A stretch of 64,000 nt of DNA, from NCBI GenBank assembly GCA_904066235.2, contig CAJFCV020000004.1, positions 9,114,001 to 9,178,000 of the forward strand, given 5' to 3'. Under the pieces are notes generated by a model. That model did no database searches. It was not told the DNA's origin and worked only from the letters and a program-made list of their open reading frames with translations. Of the stretch, positions 31,999 to 43,405 are shown piece after piece; the first letter of the stretch is position 1; the number at the start of each line of letters is the position of its first letter. The stretch comes from Bursaphelenchus xylophilus (Eukaryota; Nematoda; Chromadorea; Rhabditida; Aphelenchoididae). Made by a program: the position numbers and the translations under genes.

Positions 31999-34900
31999 CT
32001 ACAGTTTGGCTCGGCTGTCTCTCAATTGTCGTCGTAGGATCTTTCCGGTGGCACTTTTTGGGATCTCTTTCACAAATTCAATCCCACCGACCAGTCGTTT
32101 GTATGGCGCGCATTTCGCTGAAATTTTTGTGGATTATATGCAAGTACAATACTAAGATGATAAAAGCGTATAGTTACTCCTCTCACATACCTGACACAAA
32201 CTCGTCGACTTCTTGTGCCGTGAGCATGGAGTCTGTTTTTACAACGAATGCTTTAGGGGCTTCGCCGAATCTGGCATGGGGAATTCCAACCACAGCTGCG
32301 TCCTGAAGTTTGCATAGTGTAAGAATAAAATTTTATCGACTGTAATACAAAAGGGGGACATAGCTAAAACGAACGGCAGGGTTTGTTTTTACGGCTCTCC
32401 AGCTCCTGACCAGGCATGTCTACAGGGCTAGGACCAGAACTCATTAGACAAAGAGTCCTGCAAAATAAATGGTTGGCTGTGCCCAGCTAGCTAATACTAT
32501 CTTTTGTAAGGGATACATAAGCTAGCCTAACCGGGACAGGCCGGACTTAGATACATAAGCTAGCCTAACCGGGAATTTTTTACTGAGATACATAAGCTAG
32601 CCTAACGGGGACAGGCCGGACTTCCATCGGGCAGGGTTGAAGAAAGTTTGAAGCTGATCATCCAGGGCCGACTTGCTATGGCCCGCAAAATGGGATCTAA
32701 GTCTCTACCCGTGAGCCATGTCTAGCCCTGGTGAGGATCACAGTTAGATCGACCCTTTTCGAAGTCTCCATGGCCCGGCCAAGCCTCCCCCCTCCCCTTC
32801 TTTCCATGTCTGAAAATCCCCTGCTTACTTTAATTTTATCATGAGACAAAAGAATGTCCTCCAGCTCCGCCGGAGCCACTTGAAGCCCCTTGACCTTGAT
32901 CAAATCCTTGGCTCGGTCCACAATAAACGTATACCCATTCTTGTCCAGATATCCCAGATCGCCAGTATGCAGCCAACCCTCAGTGTCGATGGTCTCGGCC
33001 GTCTCCACGGGACGATTCAAATACCCAATGGTAATTGTAGGCGAGCGAACACAGATCTCGCCAACTTCGCCCAAGGGCACAATCTTCTCCGAATCTCGAT
33101 CGATGATCTTTTGCTCAAAGTTTGGGACTAATTTTCCGGATGATCCGGGGACATCTTCTCCGAAGATGGAACAGTGCGCGACTAGTGAGGTTTCGGAGAG
33201 TCCGTAGGCTGGAATGTTGGAAAAATTAGATTATTTAGGGCTTTGAGATGTTGCCTATTAAACCAAATTTTTTTGATTTTTGGGGAAAATTTGAGACGAT
33301 ATTTTCAAATTCTGGGTCTCGCAACGAAAACAATCAATTCTGACCAAAAAAATTTGTTATTCACCGTTAAGTACATGGAAACAGTCGATAAATTATGCTA
33401 TCAGCAAAATCTTGGCCACAAAATCAAAAAATGGCCCATAGTTGGGTCCCACCACGAAAACAATCAATTTTGTAAAAACGCCTCCAATAGCTTCCACAAC
33501 CCCTACACACTATATTTTTGTTATTTCTCACCTTGTCCAACCTGCTTCAGCGACGGTAGGGCCTTCTTTAGCTCCTGGACCAACTCTTTGCCCGCGGGCG
33601 CGGCAGCGCTCAATATGAATTCCAGCGAAGTCAGATCGTATTTCTTAACCAATTTCGAGCCGCAGATGAACACCATAATTGGCGGAACTAAGGGGGCAAA
33701 TCGTATTCTGTAGTTTTGGATCGTCTTTAGCAGTAATTCGGGGACAAATTTCCGCATTACAACGGCTGTTCCGCCGTTCAGTAGGGACATCCACAGCATT
33801 CCAAAGCCATAAACGTGGTAATAGGGGAGAACAAAGAGAATGTTTTCATGACGCCAATCCCATTTGGGAGAAAAGTTGGAGAAAACCTTCTCATTGGCAT
33901 GCCTAAAAAATTGGTTGAAATAATAATTTCCACATCTTATCCATATTATACTAGGCCTGATGATAAGAAATTTTTAATTTTAATTTTTTCAAGGTGAAAA
34001 TTTTCTGGTTTATTTTTTTTTTTGCATTAAAAATCGACGAACTAGTAGGTAATTTCGTCGTTCCGATGCTAAATTTGGCCTTGAAACATAATGCCAAGAT
34101 TTCCTGAAATGGCGGGAAATTCAAGTTTTAAAATTTTTAAATGAATCAAAGGCGATTTAAATTGATCTGAAGGGTTTTTCACCATCCTGAGGTCGATTTT
34201 ATAAAAAGCTTTCAATTTTGCATAAACCATTCAAATTTTTAAATTCCCGCCATTTTTTTAAAATTTTGGCATTCTGTTGGAAGTCGTCAAAATCGCCGGA
34301 ATTCATTTTTTGATTGGTCCTAATGACTTCTAAAAACTTTAACTACACTTACTTATTATTTATTCGCATAACGGTCCCCCAATTCTGATGAGTCAACATC
34401 ACTCCTTTTGGTTTTCCGGTGGTCCCACTGGAATACGGTAGCATAATCAAGTCCTTTGCTGCATTCAAGCTGCTAATAACTTCTCGATCAGCGGGACTGA
34501 GGCGTAAAATCTCGGGGAAAGAGGTGATATTTTCAGCTGGATTGCTGAGTGCGTTATCAATCACAACAATGTGCTAAAATAAGGTCAAAAATTGATTTTT
34601 TTTTTCAAAATTACGAAATAATAATAGTATCAGAAATATCCGTAACGTATTTTACCTTTAACTTTGGACACAATTTCCGAGTTCTCAGCACCGTTTGCAG
34701 GGAATCTTTGGCACAAAAGACGACTTTACAGCCATTGTCTTGGAATTGTTGGGAAAGTTCGGCTAAAATACGAAATTTAAGATATAAAACGGGACTTTGA
34801 AAATTTATCCGATGTTTGAATAGCATTTTGACAACTTACTCTCGGTAAAAAGTGGGCTCGCTCCACTAAAAACCCCTCCTCTTGAGGTGACACCGAGGAA

Positions 34901-35251
34901 AATCGCGGGAAACTCCCAACAATTTGGCGTAATTATCGCGGCGACGTCTTTGTAGCCAAATTTAATCGACTTTAGGTAGGCGTTCACACAGTCAGCCGCA
35001 TGAAGGAACTCTGTATACGACGTTTTCGCTCCAGTCTCGGCGCAAATCTAAAAAAATATCTCTGAAGAAATTCAAAATTTTTCGTATAAAATGTCACCAA
35101 ATTGCAAAAATTTTTGCTACGCCAAAAATCTTACAAAAGCAGTTCGTCCTTCGTTGGCGTAGCGTTGAAGGTCGTTGTTGAATTCGACGTGAAATGGCCG
35201 AGTAACGATGGGAACGGGCGCGGAATCGGATTTGATATAGCTGAGAGGCAT
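31999..35251 (-). CDS. 4-coumarate-CoA-ligase-like acyl-CoA synthetase, peroxisomal
   Basis: Eight exons on the minus strand: 35251-35135, 35047-34840, 34762-34656, 34573-34353, 33902-33532, 33208-32829, 32302-32191 and 32117-31999; 544 residues. The enzyme adenylates a carboxylic acid and transfers it to CoA. Key motifs of the AMP-binding superfamily are present: [18 protein letters not shown] (P-loop-like), the YGLSET substrate/ATP motif, [33 protein letters not shown], and the C-terminal [11 protein letters not shown] catalytic lysine. The protein ends -RAKL; AKL is a recognised type 1 peroxisomal targeting signal, so a peroxisomal site is likely. The substrate cannot be read from sequence; nematodes have many acs genes and I do not assign one. 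The 526-base intron before 32302 contains a tandem repeat. Confidence 0.93.
32512..32622. repeat. ~38-bp tandem repeat in synthetase intron
   Basis: Three copies of GATACATAAGCTAGCCTAAC start at 32512, 32550 and 32587. They are followed by (C/G)GGGACAGGCCGGACTT in the first and third units. Intron 32303-32828. Confidence 0.85.
33310..33475. repeat. Two-unit intronic repeat with CACGAAAACAATCAAT
   Basis: GGGTC(T/C)C(G/A)C(A/C)ACGAAAACAATCAATT-type cores at about 33314 and 33444, 130 bases apart, in the synthetase intron 33209-33531. They are the reverse orientation of the motif at 15445-15610. Confidence 0.7.
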
Positions 35252-35261
35252 TGTGAAGAAT

Positions 35262-35275
35262 GCTGGAAAAAATAT
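35262..35275 (-). promoter_or_regulatory. Likely spliced-leader acceptor, acyl-CoA synthetase
   Basis: On the minus strand TTTTTTCCAG ends 11 bases before the start codon, with no upstream exon. Confidence 0.5.
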
Positions 35276-38004
35276 TGTTTGTAAAGGATGTTGGAAGAAA
35301 TTTAACTTTGATATATCGGACTATTGAGGTCAATTAGTACACAAATCTGGGGGTTCCAGGGAAAATAGCAATTTTTTGGGGGGTTTTCAAAGAATTTTCG
35401 GGATTTTTAGAAACGTTTGGGCCAAAAAACAATGACTAAAATTTCATAGGCTATTTGGCGTATTCAGGCAGAATTTGAAGAAGATATAAGAGTTTTAAAT
35501 GTTGCGTTGAAGCACGTATTTTATTTATATCTTATCTGCGAAAATCGTCAAAAATCTCGGCTTGTTTAGAACAGCACGTACTAAAGTTTTTAGTAATTGA
35601 TTTTTAGGCTATTTGAAGCATTCAGGAAAAACTTGAGTCTAATCTAAGTGCAGCAAATCAAGTTTCACACCTTAAAACCTTTCTTTTTTATTCTAGAAAA
35701 ATCTGAAAACCCCAAAGCATAAATTCAAATTTTCAGAAATTGAAACTTGGCCTAGAACAACAATGATTGCAAAATTTCAAGCAAATCTGAGCCCAGATCC
35801 CCTTTAAAATTTCAATTTCTTATCCTACAGTACCCCTAAATCATCAAAACTTCAAAAAAAGTCCAACTTCTCCACGAAAATATCACAAGCTTTGCGGTCC
35901 CCGAAAAATCACCGTTTTTGGCTACCGGGAATGCTTGTTGTAATATAAACTAGAGAGTAATGACTTGATGTTTCTAAAGCTTCTCATGACTGACCCCTTT
36001 TATAGTGTTGATAACAAAGTTTTTTCCCCGCTTGCGATCATCTCCGAACGTGACATCAGAGAGCATTGGTGGCTCTTGCGGGCATTCGAGGAGGTTATCA
36101 ATTGTTTTCTTGGTCAATGGTGTTTCAGCGACTTGCGTGCGGCTGTAATTGGACCACGAAGAAAGGCAGGGCACAAGTCATAAACAGAGCTTTTGTATAC
36201 ATAAGATCATAGAGTTCGAGAACTGTCTAAAAGACAATTCTGCAAAAATTGTTATAGCGCTTATCTCTGTTGTGGGCGCAGAGCAGAAAATTAGATTTTC
36301 AGAGATTTATTTCTTATATGCCGCGCCCAAATTTAACAAAGAAAGAGCTCAACGTCGCGTCCCGAATTTTCGGGCCGATGACAGTTCGGGTCAACGCAAA
36401 AACAATTGATACGGGGCGTAGGGCAGGTGGCTACTCAAAAAATGATTGTAGGAAGTGCCTACGAGGCCTGACAAAGCCATCGCATGGTCGGCGGACGCTC
36501 GGCGGAGACTTGGCGGAGGCTTTAAATGTGTCCACTTTTTCTAACTTTAGCTCTCACTAACGTTAGTTTTCTTTACCCTGTGTCATTGTAAAATATAAAA
36601 GACCAAAATATGCGGCAAAAAACGAAGCGTAACTTTTATCTAGATATTATTGATGCGAATACATGTGAAATACCTCAAAATAGGTGATAAACTATCCTAG
36701 GACCCGATCAATCTTATTATTTCTGCTAACTAAGCCTTCTCCTAGCCTACCCCATGCACACAACGATAAACTGACGGTTTTAAGTTATGTAAAATTATAC
36801 TCTGTGGTAGAAACACAAGGCATTCATCTTTTTACGACAAAATTTGTCGAACAGTGCCACATTTTTTCATTTCTTGCAACTTTTAACCTGAAAAACTCGG
36901 TTGTTTCTGCAAAACGCGAACTTACAATTTCGCATATGCCTTTAAAAATACTATGCTAAAATTGTGCCAAGTTTCATCAAGTTCTATAATTCGAACATTT
37001 CCCTGTTAGCGGAAAATACTGTATTTGCTTTATACTTTATTTGAGGCTTATTTTTTTGTTATATTTTTTACACGTATTCTCCTGTAATTAGTTACAAACC
37101 GATCGAAAAGATGATTGAAAGTTGCGCATTGCGTGGGGTGATCATAAACTCCGACCACGGGAGATCGTATTCCGTGTGATTTTACTGTAAACCATGGATG
37201 TTTTTCGAACTTTGCGCGAAAATTTCGTATAAAAATTTCAAAAAAACTGAAATTTTTTGAAGAAATTAAGTGTAATTTGGTCATTTTATAGCTGAAACTT
37301 TTTTGATCTTTCAAGCATCTTACCGTAAAACACAAGTGATTCATTACAACATTGGATTTTTCACGTAGTGCCAATTTTTTTTCAAAAAAATAGAAATGTT
37401 TACAACTTTTTACAACTTTATGATTGACTTTGTGTTCCTGGTCTTATCAGTGCTCCCTCAGACAATAACAGATGATAAGGACAAGTTAGCGAGCCCAAAT
37501 TGAGCTGTTAAAATTCTAATTCTGTCTTTACAACGACCATCTATACAATGCAACATTAAACAGTGCTATAGTCACCATATTTGCAACGCAGATCATTCAG
37601 TTCATTTCGATTTAATTTATGATCAAAGACAGTTTTATTTTTTGTCTACGTCTTGGATTCCCATTCATGACTCACCCGGATATTAAACATGATTTTTCAA
37701 ACAATCTTTTGCAAAAACCAATCAAATATTGAATCATTCTCCATGCTCTGAAGGTCAGTCTCAATTATCTGAGGCTGGAGGCATGTCGGAAGGGCAAAAA
37801 GAGAAGAAAAACAATGATTTTTTATTATGGTGTATATTAATCTTGATATTATTTGCATAAATTGAAGTCAAAGCTGGCAAAAAATCGATTTTTATGGGTA
37901 ATAACAGGCTACTTCATAGGTTTTCTGACATCAGTTTTCTGTTTTCGACCAATTTTCTTCGAAATTCCGGCCGGATTCGGTCAAAAACGACCTTAAACCA
38001 AGGA

Positions 38005-38405
38005 AAACCGATTTTGCACTGTGCAGCCACCCCGATTCTCTTGCCACAGTGCAAACCGAAAAAATTCCCTGCACTGTGCGAACTCCCGACTAGCGACAAA
38101 ATTGAATAGGGTATTCTAGGCATATTTTCAAGCCGATTACGACTGTGCAAGAAGAGCGCACTCGATTGCACTGTGCGAGAACAAAATCCCACCCTTTCGT
38201 AGGGCGGCGCAGTGCGAAATGAGCGACAAAATTCAAGCGCACGGTGCGAAAATGCGCGGCACTTTTGCACTGTTTTCTTTTTCCAAAACGACCCAATTTT
38301 CCCGGAAAACGCGAAAATCAGGGTTCAAAATTTCTGCACGGTGCGGTGAACACAATGCTTGTCGCACAGTGCTCGGCTCCAAGTGAATTTCGCACAGTGC
38401 GGAGG
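38005..38405. repeat. GCACTGTGC palindrome cluster 3
   Basis: About ten GCAC(A/T)GTGC or one-mismatch copies, for example near 38013, 38070, 38167, 38240, 38335, 38362 and 38390. Many are preceded by TTG or followed by GAA. Spacing is irregular (25-70 bases). Same motif as clusters 1 and 2. Confidence 0.8.
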
Positions 38406-38905
38406 ATCGCAACTGTTCCCGCGACATTCGTGCGTCTCGCCGCGAAAAGAGCCGGTGCAAAAATCGTGGCACAGCAAGACTGTTTCGAAAAAAACGTTAA
38501 TTTTTATGTTTTTTACTGCGTTTTTATGGAGAAAGGGCGTCTTCTTCCTCATGTTATTCGCCTTCGCTCGGAACAATAAAAAACGAAGGCCGGCTGGAAT
38601 TCCGATACATTGCCGGGGTTGTTTGTTTATTTTTCACGTCTCTTCCGCCTTCTTCTTCTCCATTTCCAGAACTTTTTTCGAATTATATTATACATGAGGT
38701 CGGGATGAAAGGAAACCATTTATTATCCGCTCGTCCGTCGGGTTTTTTAATATTCCACCCGTAAATTGTAGCCGCAAAAACGTTTTTTTCCTCGCGTGCC
38801 AATTCCAGTTTCCGTTGGCCAAGAGACGGATTTCTGGCATGAGGCTTTGGAGACAAGTCGAGCTTGAGCTGAATAAATGCCGCTTCCGCTGGTTTCAACA
38901 ATTTT

Positions 38906-38917
38906 TGACGATTTCAG
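38906..38917 (+). promoter_or_regulatory. Likely spliced-leader acceptor, TPRKB
   Basis: GACGATTTCAG ends at 38917, 13 bases before the ATG at 38931. An in-frame ATG at 38877 lies upstream of this acceptor and is therefore a less likely start. Confidence 0.6.
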
Positions 38918-38930
38918 GACTCGCTACAGA

Positions 38931-40013
38931 ATGAAGTCTGGCTTGTCAAGGCTTTTTGAGCTACAGCCCGACCCGTACGACGTCACACAACGACGTTATA
39001 TCCGGGTTTGTGTCTTCAAGGACGTCAAAAATGCCGTGGAGTTGAGGGACCTGCTCAGAAGTGGCCAAATTGATGCGGCTATGATACGAGCTGAATTGGT
39101 ATGTTTTTTTTATTATTTTTTGTTTGTTTTGGGTTTAGAAAGGAAGAGGATCAAGAGGGAAAGACCTTTTGTTATTGTCTAGTATAAGATAAATAGAATT
39201 CATGGAAGAATTTTTTGTTGAATTAGAACATCTTTCCAAGGTCATGGGCTTGCTCTGCAGAAAATTGTAGGGTTCTACCGTTTCCGGTTTGAAAGTTTCA
39301 AGCAAGACCTTGTACTTGGTCTAGATTACATTTGATGAATTTGTTGTGGGCGTACAGGGTATCATTTTGGCAAAGACTATTATTACGACAACAAGGACTA
39401 TGCTAGCTTGCTTTTCACAAAATTTTAGAACCCTATCTTTTAATCTGACGGTTTACGGACTTGATTCTTCTGTATTACCCCTGTTTCTTTCAGATTCTTG
39501 AACCATTCGTCCTTCTAGCGGCGGCGAATCGTGCCGTTCATCAATCAGCTCACAACAGAATGTTTACCAGATCATTATCCGCAGAATTAATCTACTCATT
39601 ATCGCCTACCAGAAATGTAAGTTCAATTTGATGCCTAAGGTATCAATTATTTTTATTACTACTTTCGATCTTTAGATTTCCGAATCTCTCAACACATTTG
39701 GCATTGGAGAAGACAGTACGAACCTCATTGTAGCCTTGTTTGACGACGAGAAGGGATCCAAAATGACGAAGTTGGCAAAGAAAATCAAGGGAACAGCTGT
39801 TACCTTGGATAATATTGTTCAGCTAGCAAATATTCATAAAATCAAAAAGGTAAAATACGCTCTAGATTCGTGATAATAGTTATATATTGACTTGATTTAA
39901 ACGCATATTCGATATGATTTTAGATCTACAAAGTGTCTGATCCAGCACTGGCGGCGGAAAGCCTCAGCGATCTTATAATCACACGGATTGTGACCAAAGA
40001 CGTTGCCACATAA
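38931..40013 (+). CDS. TPRKB: KEOPS complex subunit TPRKB/Cgi121
   Basis: Exons 38931-39098, 39494-39616, 39676-39849 and 39924-40013; 184 residues, the usual size. Cgi121/TPRKB binds the PRPK/Bud32 kinase of the KEOPS complex, which makes the t6A modification at position 37 of ANN-decoding tRNAs. Diagnostic matches are VFKDVKNAVELRDLL, LLAAANRAVHQ, TRSLSAELIYSLSP, NISESLNTFGIG and the C-terminal KIKKIYKVSD...IITRIVTKDV. These align throughout with the human protein as I know it. A possible poly(A) signal AATAAA follows at about 40152, leaving a short intergenic gap to the convergent dehydratase gene. There is nothing unusual in length or motifs. Confidence 0.93.
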
Positions 40014-40251
40014 AGCCGATTCGTATTCCCGTTGATTTCACTTGTTCGAAGGTCTCAATGACGGAAAAGAGCTGATTGAAAATTCTCCAAATTATCCGGT
40101 TAACAAACAAATTTTGGAACAGTGTAAAGCTAGAGTAACTCGAGATTGTATAATAAATTTTTGACATTTTTGAATACTGTGTGTCCTCAAAATATGTTAG
40201 TTTTATCTCAGTCTGTTTTACTCAAAGAGGAATCGAAAAAAAAAATTTTTT

Positions 40252-42185
40252 TCACTTTGGTCCCATTTTGAAGTCGACCTCTTCGTAGCGCTGCTGAAGG
40301 GTCTCTTTGAGTTCGCTGGCATGCTCATAGTTCCTCGTCTCCACACTGCTCTTCACCATCACCGAGAATACGTTTTGCTGAAGCCAGGTTCGATCCATGT
40401 GCATTGTTTTGATGCTGGCTCCACATTTGGCAATAATATCGGCCAATTCGGCGACACCGCCCGGTCGATCCGACACGACAACGCTGAAACTGCAGAGACG
40501 AGTGTCCGTCACCATACCTGAAAAAGTCATTTGAGGGAAAAAAATCAGTTTTAACTTTAAAAAAACCAAAAATTTCAAAAAAATCATCAAAATCATGTCT
40601 AAATCAATATAAAAAATGTGGCTACCTCGTTCAATGATCACTCCCAACGCCGTAGAATCGATATTTCCTCCAGATAGGACGCAGGCAACCCGTTTTCCTT
40701 TTAATTCCGGCAAGGAATCTGAAAAAATTTTTTGATCTCATGTACAATATGCAATTAGTGTCAAGAAAGTTCGAAAAATCCCTAAGCCGACTTACCGCTC
40801 AACAACGCTGCCACGCAAATTGCTCCAGCGCCTTCTGTGATCACTTTCTCCCATTCCACAAGCCTCAGAATTGCCAGAGCGATGTCTTTTTCGGTGACTG
40901 TGACCACTTTGTCCACGAGATCTTTGGCCGTTGCAAAAGCGTTGATCCCAACGGTCGGGACTGCCAAACCATCGGCCAGAGTGGGATGCGAAGCCGTGTA
41001 GACGGCTTTTCCTTGCTTCATGGCATTCTTTAAGTATAGAATTTCTCAAAAAAATTGGGATGAAAATTAAGTCATCATGAAAAAATGATGACTAATTTTT
41101 TAATAAATAAAATAAAATTAGGCTAAATTTTTTTACATTTCGGCAAAATAAAGGAAAAATACGACTATTAATGAAAGCCCAACTTATCTAACGCCCACCT
41201 ACCGTGAAGCTCGGGCATTCGTTGGCCTCCACGGCAATAATCTGGATCTTCGGAAACAAGGTTCGGATGGCCACTGCCATTCCAGCGATCAGCCCTCCGC
41301 CTCCAACTGGGATCAAAATGGCGTCCACGTGTCGGATTTGGTCGAGAATCTCCAGCGCCACGGTTCCTGCGCCAGCCAGGATGTCAATGTGATCATAGCC
41401 ATTGATATACACGGCATTTGGCTCGGAAGCAGCTTTTTCCAAGGCGATTTCTCGCGCCACCGAGATGTCCTTGCCCTGAAAATTTTTGTCATTAATATTG
41501 GCAGTAATGCTTTGCAAAATGAAAGCATTTTTTGAACTATTTTAAAAATTTGTAAAAGAAATTGTCTCGTATTTTAAAAAAGTCAGACTTTGACTATGAT
41601 ATTGGCCCCCAGCTTTGAGCAAAAGTCGATCTTGGCCAATGGAGCATATCTCGGCATGACAACGTTGATCGGCACTCCCAGCTGACCTCCGTGATAACAC
41701 AGGGCCAGAGCGTGATTTCCGGCAGACGCGGCCCAAACTCCAGCGGCTCGTTGTTCTTCAGTCAGTCGGAGAAGGGCACAGCGGGCTCCGCGCTCCTGAA
41801 AAGCAGAGAAAATAATAAAGTAACAGTTTAGAAAAGCTTAAAAGACATTTAGATTGTCATTTCGTAGCCCAATTTTTGAGTTACCGTCGTATTTTACCTT
41901 GAAGCTTCCAGTAACTTGATTCAATTCCATTTTCAAGAACAAATCCATCCCCAAGTGGTTCGAAAACCGATATGAACGGCGGCATTCTGTCTTCATGATC
42001 CCATCGCGGATGGAGAAAGCGGCCGAAGAGATCTGCCCGAACTGCAGGACTCGCGGATTCGCCGGATCACAATTGGGATCGGGTGGGATTGCAGTTACCG
42101 GCGTCTGGCTGGTCCAACGAACAACGCTTTGACTGGTCGATCGAGCATTGCGAACTTGTTGGGAATAGAGAATGGGACGAATCAT
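40252..42185 (-). CDS. PLP-dependent L-threonine dehydratase (ammonia-lyase) with ACT-like domain
   Basis: Minus-strand exons 42185-41898, 41795-41589, 41475-41203, 41027-40796, 40718-40626 and 40517-40252; 452 residues. The enzyme deaminates threonine (and serine) to the 2-oxo acid. The PLP lysine lies in TGSFKERGA at residue 96, split by an intron. The substrate loop AASAGNHALAL, the phosphate-binding GGGGLIAGMAV and the late CVLSGGNID cofactor serine are all present. The last ~85 residues (CSFSVVVSDRPGGVAELADI onward) look like an ACT-type regulatory domain, favouring threonine dehydratase over serine racemase. The N-terminal ~35 residues are Arg/Ser/Thr-rich and could be a mitochondrial presequence. 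The second donor (AAA|GTCTGA) is weak but keeps phase. An orphan CTCAG acceptor lies 14 bases upstream of the start. Confidence 0.92.
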
Positions 42186-42199
42186 CGACCGGTCAAGGC

Positions 42200-42213
42200 C
42201 TGAGGAGAGGTTG
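42200..42213 (-). promoter_or_regulatory. Likely spliced-leader acceptor, threonine dehydratase
   Basis: CAACCTCTCCTCAG on the minus strand ends 14 bases before the start codon. No upstream coding exon in phase is apparent. Confidence 0.5.
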
Positions 42214-42816
42214 AAATGAAATCGATCGGATTTTTGGATATCGACGGGATTTTTGGGAATATACGTTCTTTTGGTTCAATGTTCTATGCTTTTATGGCTT
42301 TTTAAGACTCCAGGTGGCCTCATGATGTCAGAAAACATGTCAAAGTGACTAATTTCAACTGGATAGTACGCGTGAAAACATTATTGTAGGTTCAAATCTC
42401 TGAAAACCGTTTTTTATATTCTTGTTGTAGCTTAATCGTGTAAAGACTTTCCAAATCTTCCAAAAATGTATATGTGGAACTAAACAAGACATTTCCGGCC
42501 TTGTAGGACCATTTTTCCAAATCCACACAATCCGAGCAAACTCCCGCCACGAAAACAACCAATGCCAAAAAGAGCGTCACAGAATGCCACTCGCATGGTT
42601 TTCGAGGTCTAAATTGCACGTAAGACACATCTTCCTTGTTTTGCTTGATATATTTTGACGTCTACCCGTTGTTGTTTACTAGGTAGAGTGCCAACGCAAA
42701 GAAAATATTATTTTAGACTTACTAATCGTAAGATGTTTTGTTTTAGTTGTTAAACATGCTTCGTTTTTACGCGTTTTACTTTTTCGATTGCCGTTGTTAT
42801 GTTCCAGTTAACCTAT

Positions 42817-42828
42817 GAGTGTTTTCAG
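42817..42828 (+). promoter_or_regulatory. Likely spliced-leader acceptor, COX-like gene
   Basis: TGAGTGTTTTCAG ends at 42828, 15 bases before the ATG at 42844. Confidence 0.6.
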
Positions 42829-42843
42829 TTATAAGCGACCAAC

Positions 42844-43405
42844 ATGATTGCCCGGAACTTGCTCGGCTTGACCAAGCGTTCTGCTCAAATCGCCGCCGTG
42901 CGTAATGTCCACAAAGCCACGGAAGGTACTCCTCCAATGCGCTTCATCAGTGTTCCTGTAAGTTTTGGATTTGTGTGTTGCGATTTTTAGGTAGATTTGC
43001 TGTCTTTAAGACGGGAAGATTGTTGAACTTGAGTCGTTGATGTCGTAAGTGTAAAGAAGAATAGTATGCTAATAGAAATTGCGAATTGTAATTTCGAAGG
43101 AAGATAGTGTATTACCTTAGTTTTGAAAGCTCTTCGGCTTTATTTTGGAGTTTTTTTGGAAAGATAAATTGTTTTAGGTAGGCTCTATAACAAAAATTTT
43201 TTACGGAGCTCAAAGTTTATATTTTTATTCATTGCAGGAGAAAGTCGCTACCTACTTGTTCATCGCCTTCACTTTCCTCTCCTACCCGACCTACGTCATG
43301 TTCAGATTGGACAGACTTCGCCCCAAGCCGGACAATGAGCTGTCGCCGGAAACCCAGGCTGCCCTCGAGGAACATCGCGCCGCGCGTTTGGCTCGCTCCC
43401 ACTAG
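42844..43405 (+). CDS. Small mitochondrial inner-membrane-type protein, possibly COX7C/COX8-like
   Basis: Two exons, 42844-42957 and 43238-43405, encode 93 residues. The first ~25 residues (MIARNLLGLTKRSAQIAAVR) are basic, free of acidic residues and helix-forming, like a mitochondrial presequence. Then come MRFISVPEK, one hydrophobic segment (VATYLFIAFTFLSYPTYVMF) and a charged tail ending ARLARSH. The layout (presequence, short matrix stretch, single membrane helix) fits small accessory subunits of respiratory complexes. The F.V..K...P..V..R pattern is weakly reminiscent of COX7C, but I am not certain of the family. Strong GC-rich third positions suggest high expression. A poly(A) signal AATAAA follows at about 43475. 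Confidence 0.7.

Larger units (their letters stand above)
35252..38930. other. Gene-poor interval with orphan open segments
   Basis: AT-rich DNA with CG-richer patches at 35960-36190 and 36250-36540. The first patch is open on both strands (66 codons minus, 72 codons plus) and could be an unrecognised exon, but I see no family motif. A 108-codon minus frame at 37048-37374 has ordinary-looking composition but no recognisable domain or splice context. A cluster of GCACTGTGC palindromes fills 38010-38400. Confidence 0.45.
42186..42843. other. Intergenic region with an orphan minus-strand frame
   Basis: Between the divergent dehydratase and COX-like genes. A minus-strand frame (about 42655-42392) encodes ~85 residues with a hydrophobic core (VTLFLALVVFVAGV) and a VCSDCVDLEKW motif. 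It lacks an in-frame ATG. A GGGTAG that could act as an acceptor precedes it. Part of its hydrophobic segment is the dispersed TTTTCGTGG(T/C)GGGA motif found in other introns, so it may be accidental. I do not call it a gene. Confidence 0.4.

Noticed and set aside
37048..37374. 108-codon minus frame resembling a folded protein
   Set aside because: No recognisable motif, splice context or terminal repeats; considered as a transposase remnant but not supportable.
42392..42628. Minus-strand frame with a hydrophobic segment upstream of the dehydratase
   Set aside because: Begins without ATG and overlaps a dispersed repeat motif; kept only as a note in the intergenic entry.
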